Assembly: GCA_016806645.1 (NCBI GenBank)
Contig: JACSYO010000475.1
Location: forward strand, 2,341,001 to 2,405,000
DNA length: 64,000 nucleotides
Source of the DNA: Ophiodon elongatus
Taxonomy: Eukaryota > Chordata > Actinopteri > Perciformes > Hexagrammidae
Reading direction: 5' to 3'
The notes under the pieces: model-generated
What the model saw: only the letters and a program-made list of their open reading frames with translations
Database searches by the model: none
Told to the model about the DNA's origin: nothing
Made by a program: the position numbers and the translations under genes
Part shown: piece by piece, positions 24,601 through 36,350 of the stretch
How positions within the stretch are numbered: position 1 is the stretch's first letter
Layout of the letters: the number at the start of each line of letters is the position of its first letter

Positions 24601-27126
24601 GAAAGAGAGAAACAGACAAGAGGAGAGGGAGTTCAGTTAGCAGGCAGCACCCTGCTGCTATTTGAGAAAAAGTGTTCTTTGGCGAGGGCAGCTCTGTCTT
24701 TCAACTCCACTAACGGCCTGTGATAAGTGATCTACTGTAACTTTTTTTTAATACTGCAATCACATTCTTATTAAAATCACTGCTCAAGGGAAAAAAAGCT
24801 TATTCAGCTCTTTCAAGTTTACAAATGAATGCGGAGATTTCTAGATTAGTGGAAACTTTTCGAAAATCCGTTTTTCGAATTTCCAGAAAGTCAGCAGCAT
24901 ATGTTTGAATTTTGACGGAGAAAAATGACAACAAATATAACGAACAATGCACGTCTACCCCATTTTTGTCCGAGCTGTCTGTAATGAGTGTCCAGCCTTC
25001 GTACATGCATGAGACTGTATGTCCCCTACATTCCCTGAGGGAAGTGATACATGGGGGAATACAAAAGGAGCATGACTGACAGACAGAAGGAGACACACAG
25101 AAAGACGGGAGGGAGCGCAACGGTGGCGAGGGTTAGCAAGAACAGAGGAGCTGCCATCCAAATGGATAACACAACAAGCAACAAGAAACAACAACAGTGA
25201 CAGCTACACCTTCCAGCTGCCGCCTTTCATATGCTAATGCTGGTATTACTGCCTGCCAATGCAACACAGAACACAAAGTGTGTGTCTCTGTGTGTTCATT
25301 CCAAATGAAGCGACGCACTCAGCACTCGGTGCCACGTGGTTTTGCTAATAAGAGTCATCTGGCAAGGCTTTTAAAACACAGGCACATTTGTGCACATATA
25401 TACTGTGTAAAAAGCTTTCATCTTTACTTTGATGTTTTAACATGACAATTAAATGTTACGCAGTATTGTGCTTGGTACCTTTTAGGATGTCAATTAGAAT
25501 ATATTGTAACAGATGGCGGCCATGGGAAATGGCATTTTTCTTAAAAGATATAGGTCTGATATTCCATATTTTTTTATGGCAACAAATCCCATTAAAAGAC
25601 CTCAAACCAACAATTAATTGATGCTAATGTCGAGCATTGCCTGTAGAGCAAAATACCTTATATACTGTAGCTTATTCCTTTGTAATTTAAACTTAAATGA
25701 GCCACAATGTTGCACTGGGTCACATGTTCCTTTACAATGAACATGGGCACTGTTGTTTATTTTGAGTCAATCGTGCTGCTGTAAATACTAGATAGATATA
25801 AATATTGACTATAGTGGCATTAAAGATCTACTTCTTCAGGAACCGATGGGCTGAGGTCTGAGAGGAACAGACAGGCGGAAGAAACCATTAATATGATGAA
25901 ATATTGCTTTTTACAAGAGGTTTTTCATGTGGCCGCTGCCCCGTGGTACATCGTCTGCACTCATTAACAGCTCTGATTATTATATGAAAGACCATGTGGC
26001 AAACTCCTCATGCTTGTAAGGATTATCTCATGGTCCGGCAGTGTTTTTCTCCATTCCAGTCGTTTCGTTGAGCTGATTTCACTTTAGTGATTGAAGGAAA
26101 TGTGTGAAAAGCAAACGTGATTAGACTATTTTGAGCTGCTCTATTAATATGTCCACGTGGCTGTCTTAGTGTGTGTGCTAGCATGTGCCTCTCTGTGTAC
26201 ACAAAATATGACTCTCCTGGGATGTCATGTGGTCTGTAAAGCTTCTCTCTGTGGGAATTGACTATCTATTCTGTGACAGAAATGCACCAAGCACTCTGAT
26301 TGGCACATGTTAAATCCCTGTGATTGGGAGGGCACCAAATGGAGTGTGTGCGTATACATGTGTGTGGGTGAGGATGTACAGTATGTGTGCAAATGCCAAA
26401 GATCCCAAAGGAATTAGGTTGATTTCGAGGTCTTACAAGCAGCCCAGGGATCTTGCATGCAAGTGTGTCTCTATTTGTTATCTTGAAATCCACATGCTGA
26501 GTTTAACTGTGCTGCCAGAGAACGGCGTAGAAGCCAAATCCGATGGCTTGGTGATCCATGATTCATCCGCGTTACTTGAAGAGAGAGAGAAAGCAATGGA
26601 GAGACAGACAGAGAGAGACAGAGAAGGAGAATGCTTCGGCATATTAAGAAGATAATATAGATGAATCAAAGAATGGGAAACAAAACACAGTGTGAACGAA
26701 AGAGAGGAAAGGTGTGAAAGAGGAGAGTGCTGAAGGCTCGAGAAGGGGGACGGAAAGGAGAGGAGTTCAGTAATCTGAACTCTTTGTCAGCGTAACAGAT
26801 TAGCTCACTGGGTGAAATGATATATGACTGGCACTGGGCCTCCTCACATGCACACGCGCACAATCACGCCCCCACTGTGGATCAATTAACCTGTCATCCA
26901 TGTAAGAAACCATACATCATCACCTCGATTACACCTCACAGACACACACATACTCTGGCACCTGCATGCTAACTCCTATACAGGCTATACACACACCACT
27001 AGAACTTCAACTGTACTTTATTTGGCTGTGTTTGTGTGTTTAGTGTTTTATGACTAAGTGTCTCGACTGCCTGACTTCTATGGCCTTGATACCTATTACC
27101 TGTTTCTCTTGCAGACAGAGACATGT

Positions 27127-27161
<35 letters not shown>

Positions 27162-27162
27162 C

Positions 27163-27213
<51 letters not shown>
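27127..27213 (+). repeat. (GCAC)n to (AC)n compound microsatellite
   Basis: About ten GCAC-type units pass into a long AC run. The array is alternating purine-pyrimidine and could adopt Z-DNA. Apparent His/Thr/Arg reading frames here are translations of the repeat. Confidence 0.95.
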
Positions 27214-27216
<3 letters not shown>

Positions 27217-27344
27217 ACACCCCAGAGCCAGTGGGGCTGCTTCCTCAAATGAACTGCAGAGTCACAGAGTCTGGACAAAGTCATTTGTTGTGAGTAAACT
27301 TCTTTGGGCAGCTCAGGTCATTCCAGGCAGTGGGAGACTGAGAC

Positions 27345-27403
27345 CACACATACACACACACAGACACAGACACACACACACACACACAAACACTCACACA
27401 CAG
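27345..27403 (+). repeat. (CA)n microsatellite, interrupted
   Basis: CA run with GA, AA and CT interruptions. Confidence 0.9.
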
Positions 27404-27677
27404 GTCAATTTGGTTGGGCATGGTGTCGATCACCCCTCTGCTCCTGTTGGTCTAGTCTACCGGGAAATGCCCATAGCTCAGCTAAAGTGAGTTCAATTTA
27501 ATTTGAACTTCACACAGCTGCGAGAGAGGGAGAGAGACGAGGGGGAGGGTGTGGGAGATCCAATATGGTTTTGTCCTTCTTGAAGTGACACAAACATTTC
27601 AGACTTTCCACATGTCCAGCATCCATCCCCCAGAGAGCCATTGCTGACGCATTTGGAATGTGTGGCTGTTTGTGTAC

Positions 27678-27678
<1 letters not shown>

Positions 27679-27711
<33 letters not shown>
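27679..27711 (+). repeat. (TG)n microsatellite
   Basis: Uninterrupted TG run about 180 bases upstream of the CpG-rich exon block. It supplies the Val/Cys start of a long open frame that continues into that block. Confidence 0.9.
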
Positions 27712-27713
<2 letters not shown>

Positions 27714-27860
27714 ATGTTTTTGTGTGTATGGTTACTGATATGGCCTACTTTAGCTCGTGCCTCTTTCTGATTGTCTGCCAGTCTATGTTGACAAGAGAGG
27801 ACAAATATCATATATCCAACCATATGGTCTTCTTCACATTACTGTACAGTATCATTTACA

Positions 27861-28487
27861 TTTATTGCATGCGCCTCTCTAGTCGGCTGTTCCCCATTCA
27901 GGCCGCTAGGGAGCGCTGCTCCGCTTCACAGCTGACAGTGAAGCAGCGCTCTCTGTCTTCCAGGCGGACAGGCGGGAGCGCACCAACAGTCTGCCTGACT
28001 TCCCGACCGCATCGCACCTCTGTCCCGTCACACTCGGCTACTTTCTCACCGCTTCCGCCTAAAGAGGATAAACAGGGGATTCTCGGAGCGAAACAAAAGC
28101 CTGATTTGGGAGGTTTTAAGTTGGATGTTTCCTCCATTTTGGTGTGTCCTAATAACTAAGTTTCCTGTCTCACCCGTTGTGCAAAAGCGTAGGAGAGGAG
28201 CGGAACTTTCAGGGGACCTTTTCTTGCACCGGAGTAACCGCTGCTTTTAACCCAGGAGGTCTTATCTGCCACCGGCTTCGTTGCTCTCTTGCCCGGCTGC
28301 GGAGGTGGAGAGTATGGTGTAACTTTTCCGCTCCAGTCGAACCTAAGCGGCCGGTGTGAGAGAGGAGCCGTTTTATGGTACCGGAGAAGGGGATGCGAGC
28401 CTCTCCTCCGTCTCGGATAGCGGAGCGGCTATGAGGAGAGAGGATCACCTGCTGGGCTAACAGAACAAGACCACACCGCACCAACAG
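27861..28487 (+). promoter_or_regulatory. CpG-rich promoter and leader exon of a plus-strand gene
   Basis: About 600 bases of CpG-rich sequence follow AT-rich flank and end at CACCAACAG|GTATTG, a good splice donor at 28487/28488. A GCATGCGCC word (27867-27875, NRF1-like half site) lies at the upstream edge and no TATA box is clear. The exon has short upstream ORFs (28314-28322, 28375-28434, 28431-28460) but no long frame that reaches the donor with recognisable protein. I infer a 5' untranslated exon whose start is somewhere between 27.9 and 28.2 kb. It probably belongs to the signal-peptide gene at 62.9 kb, which needs an upstream leader on the same strand, but another gene is possible. Confidence 0.55.
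27911..27953 (+). repeat. Hairpin in the CpG-rich leader block
   Basis: GAGCGCTGC, a 5-base bulge, then TTCAC pairs with GTGAAGCAGCGCTC across a short AGCTGACA loop, giving about 14 pairs. If transcribed it would be a stable structured element in the 5' leader. Confidence 0.65.
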
Positions 28488-28880
28488 GTATTGATCAATG
28501 TCTTTACACCTGCACAGAACAGCCTGGCGCAGCTCACGGTTTTAATGCGCTTTCCGTTAACTGTTTGCAGTGCGCGTGAGACAAAGTACATCAGTGGCAC
28601 ACCTGCCACGCATGATCAATAGGCTTTATAACAGTCTGCTCAATACCTCGTCTTTGAAAAGCAGTTACGCACAGAATGGATTACCTTTCATCTGTTCCAT
28701 TTTAGGGAATATACAAGGAATTGATTTTATGAAGAGAGTTATGCAAAAAGATTGCCTCGTGGTAATATCCCATCAGCATACTCTGGCATGGTATGAGTTT
28801 TATTATCGCAGTGGTGATTTTATAGACAAATGATTGCGGTTGTTTCAGGTGTTGTACAGCCTCTCTCTCTTACATACACA

Positions 28881-28922
<42 letters not shown>
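28881..28922 (+). repeat. (CA)n microsatellite
   Basis: Uninterrupted CA run in the first 400 bases of the putative intron. Confidence 0.95.
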
Positions 28923-28926
<4 letters not shown>

Positions 28927-29635
28927 CGCGCACAAAGGGGGCACGTAGGTCTTAGCGGTGCGTACACGGGCATATGGTACCGGGTTGCGCTGTTTTATGC
29001 AGAGCTTTAGCAGGGCCAAACAGCTGCTCATCTAATTTTGACTATAATTCTATGAGCTGTGCTGTGTCCAAAGGTACTAAATGATAAGTATGTATAGTTG
29101 CCATATTTCATGGTGAAAGAACAGATAAGAAACCTTAACGTTTCCTTTGCACTAAACTGTCTCCCATTTAAAAAAAATAAATAGTTGCACTCAGCAGTGG
29201 TTTGTGTAGTCTTTTCATGACAGGAACATACTGCTTGTACACAAAAAAATTGTGAAGAGTGTCTGGAGCATGTAGAGAAACTCATCACCCTGAAAGCAGT
29301 GGTGGGCGTCTTCTGCAGCAGCACCACGGATCACCTGATACTGTCGATGGTGATTCATAAGATGACCTTTATTTGCGACAGTAACCACATAGTGCATCAA
29401 TTTGGTCGCAGGGTAGAGGCTGTGAGTTGCTCTGGATATGTTAAAATACACTGTTAGAGGTAACATGGTGCAACATATCCCCTTACAATGCTTCATATGA
29501 TATCTTATCCGATTATGTTTTGTGAGTTTTCCAATGAATGTCAAGCAACACGAGCAAGCAGTGCACTTGCCCAAGCCCCTGCAGAGTTCAGGCAACAAAA
29601 CTAGGTAGGTCCTGGAAAAGATTGTGTTTTGGGTT

Positions 29636-29815
29636 AAAATAACTACAGAAGTGTTGTTACTTGAGGGCAAAAGTTCCAAATAAGTCAACGTTTGTGTTCA
29701 AGTAACTACGGAAGTAATGTTACTTAAGTACAGACGTTACATCACAAATAAGTCATCGTTTAGGTTACGGTAACTACTGAAGTGGCATTAGTTAAGTATG
29801 TGGCACATGTCCATA
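29636..29815 (+). repeat. Degenerate tandem repeat, 63-67-base unit, about 2.7 copies
   Basis: The unit AACTACNGAAGTN...GTTACTT recurs at 29641, 29704 and 29771, with CAAATAAGTCAACGTTTG/CAAATAAGTCATCGTTTA inside the first two copies. I recognise similar taactac/acttaagta repeats in fish genomes. A 157-codon minus-strand open frame (29215-29688) partly overlaps it and is not supported as a gene. Confidence 0.65.
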
Positions 29816-29847
29816 TGATTCCTCATGATTCCATAAATTGATTTAGT

Positions 29848-29849
<2 letters not shown>

Positions 29850-29890
<41 letters not shown>
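29850..29890. repeat. (AT)n microsatellite
   Basis: About 20 uninterrupted AT units. Self-complementary and able to extrude a cruciform. Confidence 0.95.
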
Positions 29891-31295
29891 GAATTATAGT
29901 GCATTACTTTTTATAGGTATAGCGAAGAACAGTGTATGAGAACAGCCTGCATGGTAACATTTGTGTCTCCTCATCATGTTATCTTATGGCTATTTATGGC
30001 CTTTTGGTGATTTGATTTGAACAAAGATGGTCATCCCAGCTGTGGACATCTTTTTGACACGCTCCAGCTCCATCTGTCTCTGTCTCTTACTCTCCCCCTG
30101 TTTTCATGAGCCTCTGCAAGGAACATAGAAGAGACGAGGTTGAGAAGTGGAGTGAGGGAGTTACAAAATAAGGAGGAAGAGAACTGACAGTGAGACATGA
30201 TTGACTGGAGAGCAGAGATGCAGGGAGGTGGGAGGTAGAAGGGGGACCAAGATAAGGTGCTGAGGTTTATGTGGAAAAAAAGAGGAGTGCATTAAGAAAT
30301 CGGTCACTTGCTCCTAGAATGGTTCTCAAATGTATTTTTAATATGGCCACAGGCTGTTGAATACCATCATGAAATGTTAAAAGATCACTAGTTCAATCAA
30401 TAGATACTTTTTTTCTACTCACATTACTAATCATAGGTAGGCTATAGATGTCACAAAGGGACTATAGATGGAGAGTTAGAAATGGAGAGAATGAAAGGAA
30501 AGATAGAAAAACAAGGATAGAGGAAGGAAGAATGGAAATTACTTTCAAGTGAGCAGGGGATAACAGTATTTAGACTTTTATTTTTTAATAAAGGTTGACA
30601 TTTTTACATGCATTTACATAACCTATATCTTTTTTTGTGCCATATCATTTAGAAAACTACATTCATTTCTGTGACGGCTGCAGAACCAGTCCAATGAATA
30701 AAACACAACAGAATAGGACTTCTCCTCATGTGTCTTTACTTAAAAATGAATGGCCACGTTGGCTGACTCCCATTGTATCACCTTTAAAACCAAGTAAACT
30801 ATTTAACTGAAATAACATGAGAGATGGAGAGGGTGATGTGGTAAAGAAGAACTACCTAGGTCATGACTTATAGAAATAAGGGCGAGAGATGCAACAAAGG
30901 TCATGGGCTCTTAAACCCACAGGGATGCCCCTGTTTTTGGAAAATGAATGGCTGTATGTGAAGAGCAATGTAGGGAATACACTGATTTGCAAATGAGCAG
31001 AGTCCAAAGGACTTGTTTAAATTGGACAATTCTACCCTGCCTCCTTATGGCAACATGACCAAAAGCACACACGAGTTATCCTCAAAATACAGCAAGCAAG
31101 CTTTCATGTTTCCATAATCCACAATTTCCTTATGTCTCCATGTGCACTTTTAACACATCCTACATGTCTCTTTTACTTCCTTTATCCTTCTCTTCTACCA
31201 AGAACCCTTCTGGGTAATGGAAATACTGCAAAGCTGCTGTCCAGAGAGACAGAGAGAAAGAGAGACAGACAAAGACAAGGAAAAGCAACCAGGAA

Positions 31296-31385
31296 GAAAT
31301 AAAAAAAGGGTAGTATTTGTAAAAGGTGATCTTGTTTTTATTTGCCACCTCCTGTAGCTGTGCATGATCAGAAAAGATTAGGAGA
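31296..31385 (+). repeat. Left copy of a duplication flanking the (GA)n array
   Basis: GAAATAAAAAAAGGG, then AAAAGGTGATCTTG, TTATTTGCCACCTCC and TGTAGCTGTGCATG. It parallels, in order, 31640-31715 on the other side of the GA array. Confidence 0.6.
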
Positions 31386-31430
31386 GAATTCAAAAAGAAA
31401 GAACAAGAATGAGAAGCAGGAGCAAGTGAG

Positions 31431-31619
<189 letters not shown>

Positions 31620-31639
31620 AGGCTGCTAGGATAAATAAA

Positions 31640-31715
31640 AAGAAATAAAAAGCATGTGTCCTACAAAAGGTGTTCTGTATTTCATTGGCCATCTCCAGTA
31701 GCTGTGTGTGGTGTG
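31640..31715 (+). repeat. Right copy of the duplication flanking the (GA)n array
   Basis: AGAAATAAAAAGC, then AAAAGGTGTTCTGT, TCATTGGCCATCTCC and AGTAGCTGTGTGTG, matching the left copy at 31296-31385 in order. Confidence 0.6.
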
Positions 31716-31924
31716 CCGAGGCCCAGGGGGGACGAGTAGCCACTCTAAATGTGTGTAACCCACATAAAGAAATTGTTTCTGGGAGATCGGCCCCCGTAAA
31801 TTCATTCCTAGCCGCCAGCCCTGTTCTTATCCCACCTCCCAAAGGTGAGCTATCACATCCAAACATATATTTTTTAGATTCTTTCTCTCTGCACACATAT
31901 ACACACAGACCCAGACTTTTCCAC

Positions 31925-31927
<3 letters not shown>

Positions 31928-32004
<77 letters not shown>
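31928..32004 (+). repeat. (CA)n microsatellite, about 38 units
   Basis: Uninterrupted CA run; overlapping His/Thr and Val/Cys frames are artefacts of it. Confidence 0.97.
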
Positions 32005-32005
<1 letters not shown>

Positions 32006-32519
32006 CCAGACACCTTCCCTCTCCCACAGACACACATCTTTGAGCAAACCCTCACTTTATCTGTATGCAATTTTTGCTCAGAATGCACACAGACATATAC
32101 ACAAACATATATTTTTTGACACACTTTTTTTGTTGCAGAAAATACACATTCACACAAACACATTGCGTTGCTCTGAAACGGCTTGTGTGGGACAGTGACA
32201 GCTACAACAGCATCAGTACCTGCTGTGGAACAGAACAGCGTCAGAGGGAAACAGCAGCAGATACTGCGTTTACAGCTCCAGGATTACCTTAGCCTGAACA
32301 AACTCCATTACTGCCTCTATTACCCTGGTATACAGAGCCCGGGAAAAAGCACTTTGCAGAACCACTGTTTACCCAGCACCTCTGTACCCCACACACTGAT
32401 TTCCTCGACTACAGAGCAAAAAAAGTGGTGAAGACCAGAAGGAGAGGAGAGAGAAGTTGCATTGGGGGAAAAACATCAAGCCTTTCTTTCAGCCTCTGTC
32501 ACAGCCAGGGCAGTGTGTA

Positions 32520-33010
32520 GAGCTGAAACAGTTTGTTCTTTAATTCAGTGGTCAAATAGGAGAAAAGGAATTAATCAATTAGTTAGTAGATCGTCGGAAA
32601 ATTCATGGCAGTAATTGTCATAACCGAATGAACCAGTGGTGCCACATTTAACATTTAACATTTAACATTTAACATTTAACATTTAACATTTAAGCAGTGC
32701 AAACAAGGCCGTCAACATAAGGTGCAAAAGGACAAAATAAGGCCCCAAGATAAATCAAAGAAGAGCAAAATACAAGATAAATGCTGTGTTAAGAGCTAGT
32801 GTTTAAAATGTATAGGTCATTGATAAATAAAAATAAATGCTTTCAAAATGATAGTTCTTGCTTCTCAAATATGAGTGGCTGCTGCTTTGCTATATTTAAC
32901 ATCTCCACTCATTTAATATCGTTGTGTTTTGGACACATAGACATTTTGTTGACTAAATGATTAATCCAGAATAAAAATAATTCGTAGTTGCAGCCTTGAA
33001 TAAATTATTA
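32520..33010 (-). repeat. Interspersed repeat family B, degenerate copy 2
   Basis: TTAATCAATTAGTTAGTAGATCG near the left end and AATTCGTAGTTGCAGCC near the right end mark the two ends of the family, with a simple (CATTTAA)n array inside. Boundaries are approximate. Confidence 0.4.
32645..32693 (+). repeat. (CATTTAA)7 minisatellite
   Basis: Seven perfect copies of the 7-base unit CATTTAA. Confidence 0.95.
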
Positions 33011-33540
33011 TTCTTCAAATAAAAATATATATTTGCCAGTTACTGCCATATTGTATTTATTTGACCTTGTTTTTGTTTTTTGACAATTGGACAAAATTTG
33101 CAATTTTGTTGAACTCTTCCAACAATTTTTAGAACTGAGTAATTGGTTGGATTGTTTACAAGCAAAGATGCCAAAATAAATCTGATTACAGAGTCTTTAA
33201 TGTGAGGATTTGCTTTCTTTCATTGTGTATCTTTGGGTTTTGGACAATTTGTTGGAAATAACAAGCAATTGAAAGATTTTAACCAATTTACCTAAGAATA
33301 AACTAAAGATAATAACAAAATAATCAACAATAAAAATAATCACTAATAGCAGGCCGAAAGGAATAATTATTCTTCAAGTAAAAATTAACAAATGTTTGCC
33401 AGTTACAGCCATATTGTATTAATTTGTTTGGGATATTTTACTGTTGGTCAGACAAAACAAGCAATTTTAAGAGATCATGTTGAACTCTTGTTATTCTTTG
33501 ATTGCTATTCGTCATTATTTTATAGATTTTGTATGATAAA
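33006..33540 (-). repeat. Interspersed repeat family B, copies 3 and 4 in tandem
   Basis: ATTATTCTTCAAATAAAAAT...TTTGCCAGTTACTGCCATAT at 33006-33063 recurs as ATTATTCTTCAAGTAAAAAT...GCCAGTTACAGCCATATTG at 33365-33426, about 360 bases later. Between and after them are family words (GTGAGGATTTGCTTTCTTT, ATCTTTGGGTTTTGGACAAT, GTTGGTCAGACAAAACAAGC). This looks like a tandem or nested pair. Confidence 0.6.
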
Positions 33541-34089
33541 ACAATAAGAATTGACAGAAAATATATGTATGTAATAGGGCAACGGTGACTGACACTGTGT
33601 GTGTGTGTGTGTTTGTGTTTCTGTGCATACATGAGTGTTTTCCAAAGCTATTGGTGTGATTGCAGGGCCAACAATACGATGTTGAATAACACGTGCGAGG
33701 CAGTGTAAGTGGATGAGCAGAAGGTTAATAAGGGAGAGACTGAGAGAGAGCACGAGTGAGTGTGTGATTCTGTGCGTTGAAATGCACCGTATGCGCGTGC
33801 TTAAGTCTGCGGTGAGTGATGACCTGCCATATATTTGAGTTGAAAGTCATCCATCACCCTCATCAGTGACTCTTGGGTCCTGCCAATACATGTTTCCCTT
33901 CATTTACACTGTTAATGGCCATCTCTCTTGACCAAACCCTCTGTGCTGTCTCACTGCCAGTCCCTCACTCTCACTCTCAAACTCAAATTTTCATTTAAAA
34001 ATGGAGGTGGACATTTTGATTGATAAGTTAAGTTAAGTTAAAAGATTTATTGTCACTAACTATAACATTTGTTGACTTTTCCCCGAAGC

Positions 34090-34262
34090 TAAGCAATCGA
34101 CTGCTCTTCAGCGTGTACATCAGTAAGTGAACGCATCACTTATTTTCTTTCAATCAGATTTTCTCCAGGAACTAAGGTACTGCATCTGAGTTGATCTCGG
34201 TGCTCTCACTCACCAGCGAGGGGAGCTCCACTGCTAAGGCTACTGATTCAGTCAGTGACAAT
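34090..34262 (+). repeat. Interspersed repeat family C, copy 1
   Basis: CGAAGCTAAGCAATCG at the left and GCGAGGGGAGCTCCACTG, AAGGCTACTGATTCAGTCA, GTGACA at the right match in order the ends of 52955-53270. A degenerate non-coding repeat. Confidence 0.5.
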
Positions 34263-36165
34263 GGTGATTCAGTATCGTATAGTAATCGTATTTGTTTGTA
34301 TGTACTGAAGACCTCTGTTGTCAATTTGCTTTATTGGCTTGACTATTATCAAAAAGTACATTTCTGCTAAGGCAGCTTGAATGAGGTTTATGCTGCAAGT
34401 ATAACAAGTCCCAAGATGTTCCATAATAAAAGAAAAGCTAGTTATTAAAAAACAAAAACAAAATAATATATCATTTCTTAATAATGTAATGGTGATTGCC
34501 TCTTAAGCACTTGTTTGATTGACACATTTCAGTGTTGCAGAACTGTAAAACCTGCAGGCTCATTGAGGCATAATTGACAATATTTCAGAAACATTAGTTT
34601 GCGGTGGACGTTGCGTTACCGTAGTGACTAAATTCTTGGTGTGCAGGTTAACAACTACGGTTGCTTTTGTAGCAACCAACTGGGCTGTGACATATTGCAA
34701 CTTATTAAGAAAGCTATTTGATTTGCTGATGTTGGCGCAGCTGTAGCTTCTGCTAATGAGTCTGCAGTGACAGGAGTCTCCACCAGTGTGTGGGCTGTAG
34801 ATGTGGTATCACTTTCAGCAGCGGTAATAAACCGACCAACGCAGACACTGTAGCTTCGGCGGCGTCACGACTGACTCATTATGGCTGACGGCAACGAGGA
34901 GCCATTAACCAGAAGTCAGAGCTACGCCACACATACAACCCTCTGGCTCCGGCAGCTTTCTTCATTAACAACAACTACACAACAATCACTGTGGTCATTA
35001 GGACAGCTGAGTTAGGCCCGGCTTTGTGTGTGTGAGATCTCTGCTCTCCTGAGGAGTGTTTGCATGAGTCTTGTCTTGGTCGTTCCTTCGGTGATGGCGA
35101 AAGAAAGGTTGGGAGCAAATGACGTCCCAAAAGGCTGTGACATGGAAACCACAGAGACACTCACAGTCAGTGATGAACTGAGCTGCTGTTGACAGAGTAT
35201 AATGAGAGTCTTAAACTCACTCAGTCATTTTAATAATTTCTCACTCTTTTTTTGCCTATTTTCAGCTCAGGGCCTATCCGATTGGCTGCCTGTGTTTGTC
35301 TGTGTATGCCCTTTTATCTTGTAGTCTTTCATTATGCTCTTATAAGTGGAACCAGTAGCTTTATGACAGCCTCATTAGGTTGTTAGGCAAGCCCACAGCA
35401 CATGCAATTATATCAAATTATGCAATTATGAATTCAGTATGAAGCTTTATATGCTGTAGATCGGTAAGCTAGAGCACGAACACGGTCATTATTACTTCAG
35501 TTTTGGTTGTGTGTTAGTGTGGTTGAGCTGGTCTTTTGCTTGAAGCCCACTCATGGCAGAGCTGAAGAAAAGGATGGAGAAATTAATAAATACACATTTT
35601 TATACTTTTTTTGTTCATGTATCAACCACTGGCTGGTGATGAGTATTTACCTGGGTGGGGCTACTTCGAGCTTCTGCTTACACACTGGCAATGTTGTGGT
35701 TTAGCTTGGGGCAAAGAGTTACATTTACTTAAAAAAGCAAACACACTACATGCGACAGCTTATCTTGGCTTCTAACTTTTCTCTCAAGCAAACAAAAACA
35801 AAACAAAACAAACATGGATTTAGAAAAAAAAAAACGTTTATTTAAATTTATGCAAATGAAACTTCCGTTTTCCTAATTTTTTATAAACATATTTTCTTGA
35901 TTTAGTTGTTATATTATGCTTAATGTTTCAAGGCCTAATGCTTCTGTTATTGCAATTTCAATGTGCAGTACTGAATTAAAAAAATTGCAACAGCCTACAG
36001 TTTAGCCTATCATGCTATCTTGCCCTTGACAACTGGCTGGACCAGTGGAGCTGGAAATTGATGATATAGTATTAATAGCTACACATTGGTAAATGGTGCT
36101 CCTTTCTAAACGTCTGACCACTAAAAACACTGAACACTATATGTCAACATTCACCTATTAGCACA

Positions 36166-36350
36166 CACATTCCTACACTGATGGCAGAAGCTGCCATGCT
36201 AGATGTTTCCTGATGATCTAAACTCATGCATATTGACACACAGTGATGGCACAGCCTTTTCAGTATCTTGTCCAAGGATACTTCTACAGGCAGACTGCAG
36301 GGGCCGGGGATTGAACCGCTGATCTTCCCATTGGATCCTATGGAAGCTGT
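36166..36350 (+). repeat. Teleost SINE/LINE-tail-like repeat
   Basis: CACTGATGGCAGAAGCTGCC, then TATCTTGTCCAAGGATACTT and GGGGCCGGGGATTGAACCGC...ATCTTCCCATTGGA. I recognise this order from a common fish repeat. The GGGATTGAACC word resembles a tRNA B-box in reverse, but no A-box is evident. Confidence 0.5.

Larger units (their letters stand above)
15791..27860. other. Intergenic region between rhoc and the plus-strand gene
   Basis: About 12 kb between two CpG-rich, divergently oriented leader exons. I see no splice-bounded coding exon, and no protein phosphatase 2C-like frame of the kind PPM1J would give. Named features within it are two hairpins, three kinds of interspersed repeat and two CA arrays near its right end. 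Stretches 15.8-18.7 and 18.8-20.1 kb show nothing beyond A/T-rich sequence. Confidence 0.6.

Noticed and set aside
27641..28159. 172-codon plus-strand open frame reaching the CpG-rich block
   Set aside because: It starts in a TG microsatellite and crosses GC-rich DNA with few stops; it ends before the splice donor and has no recognisable domain.
29215..29688. 157-codon minus-strand open frame
   Set aside because: It overlaps a degenerate tandem repeat and has no recognisable motif. Its cysteines do not match the TAFA spacing.
34880..35010. Short frame starting MADGNEEPLTRSQS in GC-richer sequence
   Set aside because: About 45 codons, quickly turning into Thr/Ser-rich noise; no splice donor or known family.
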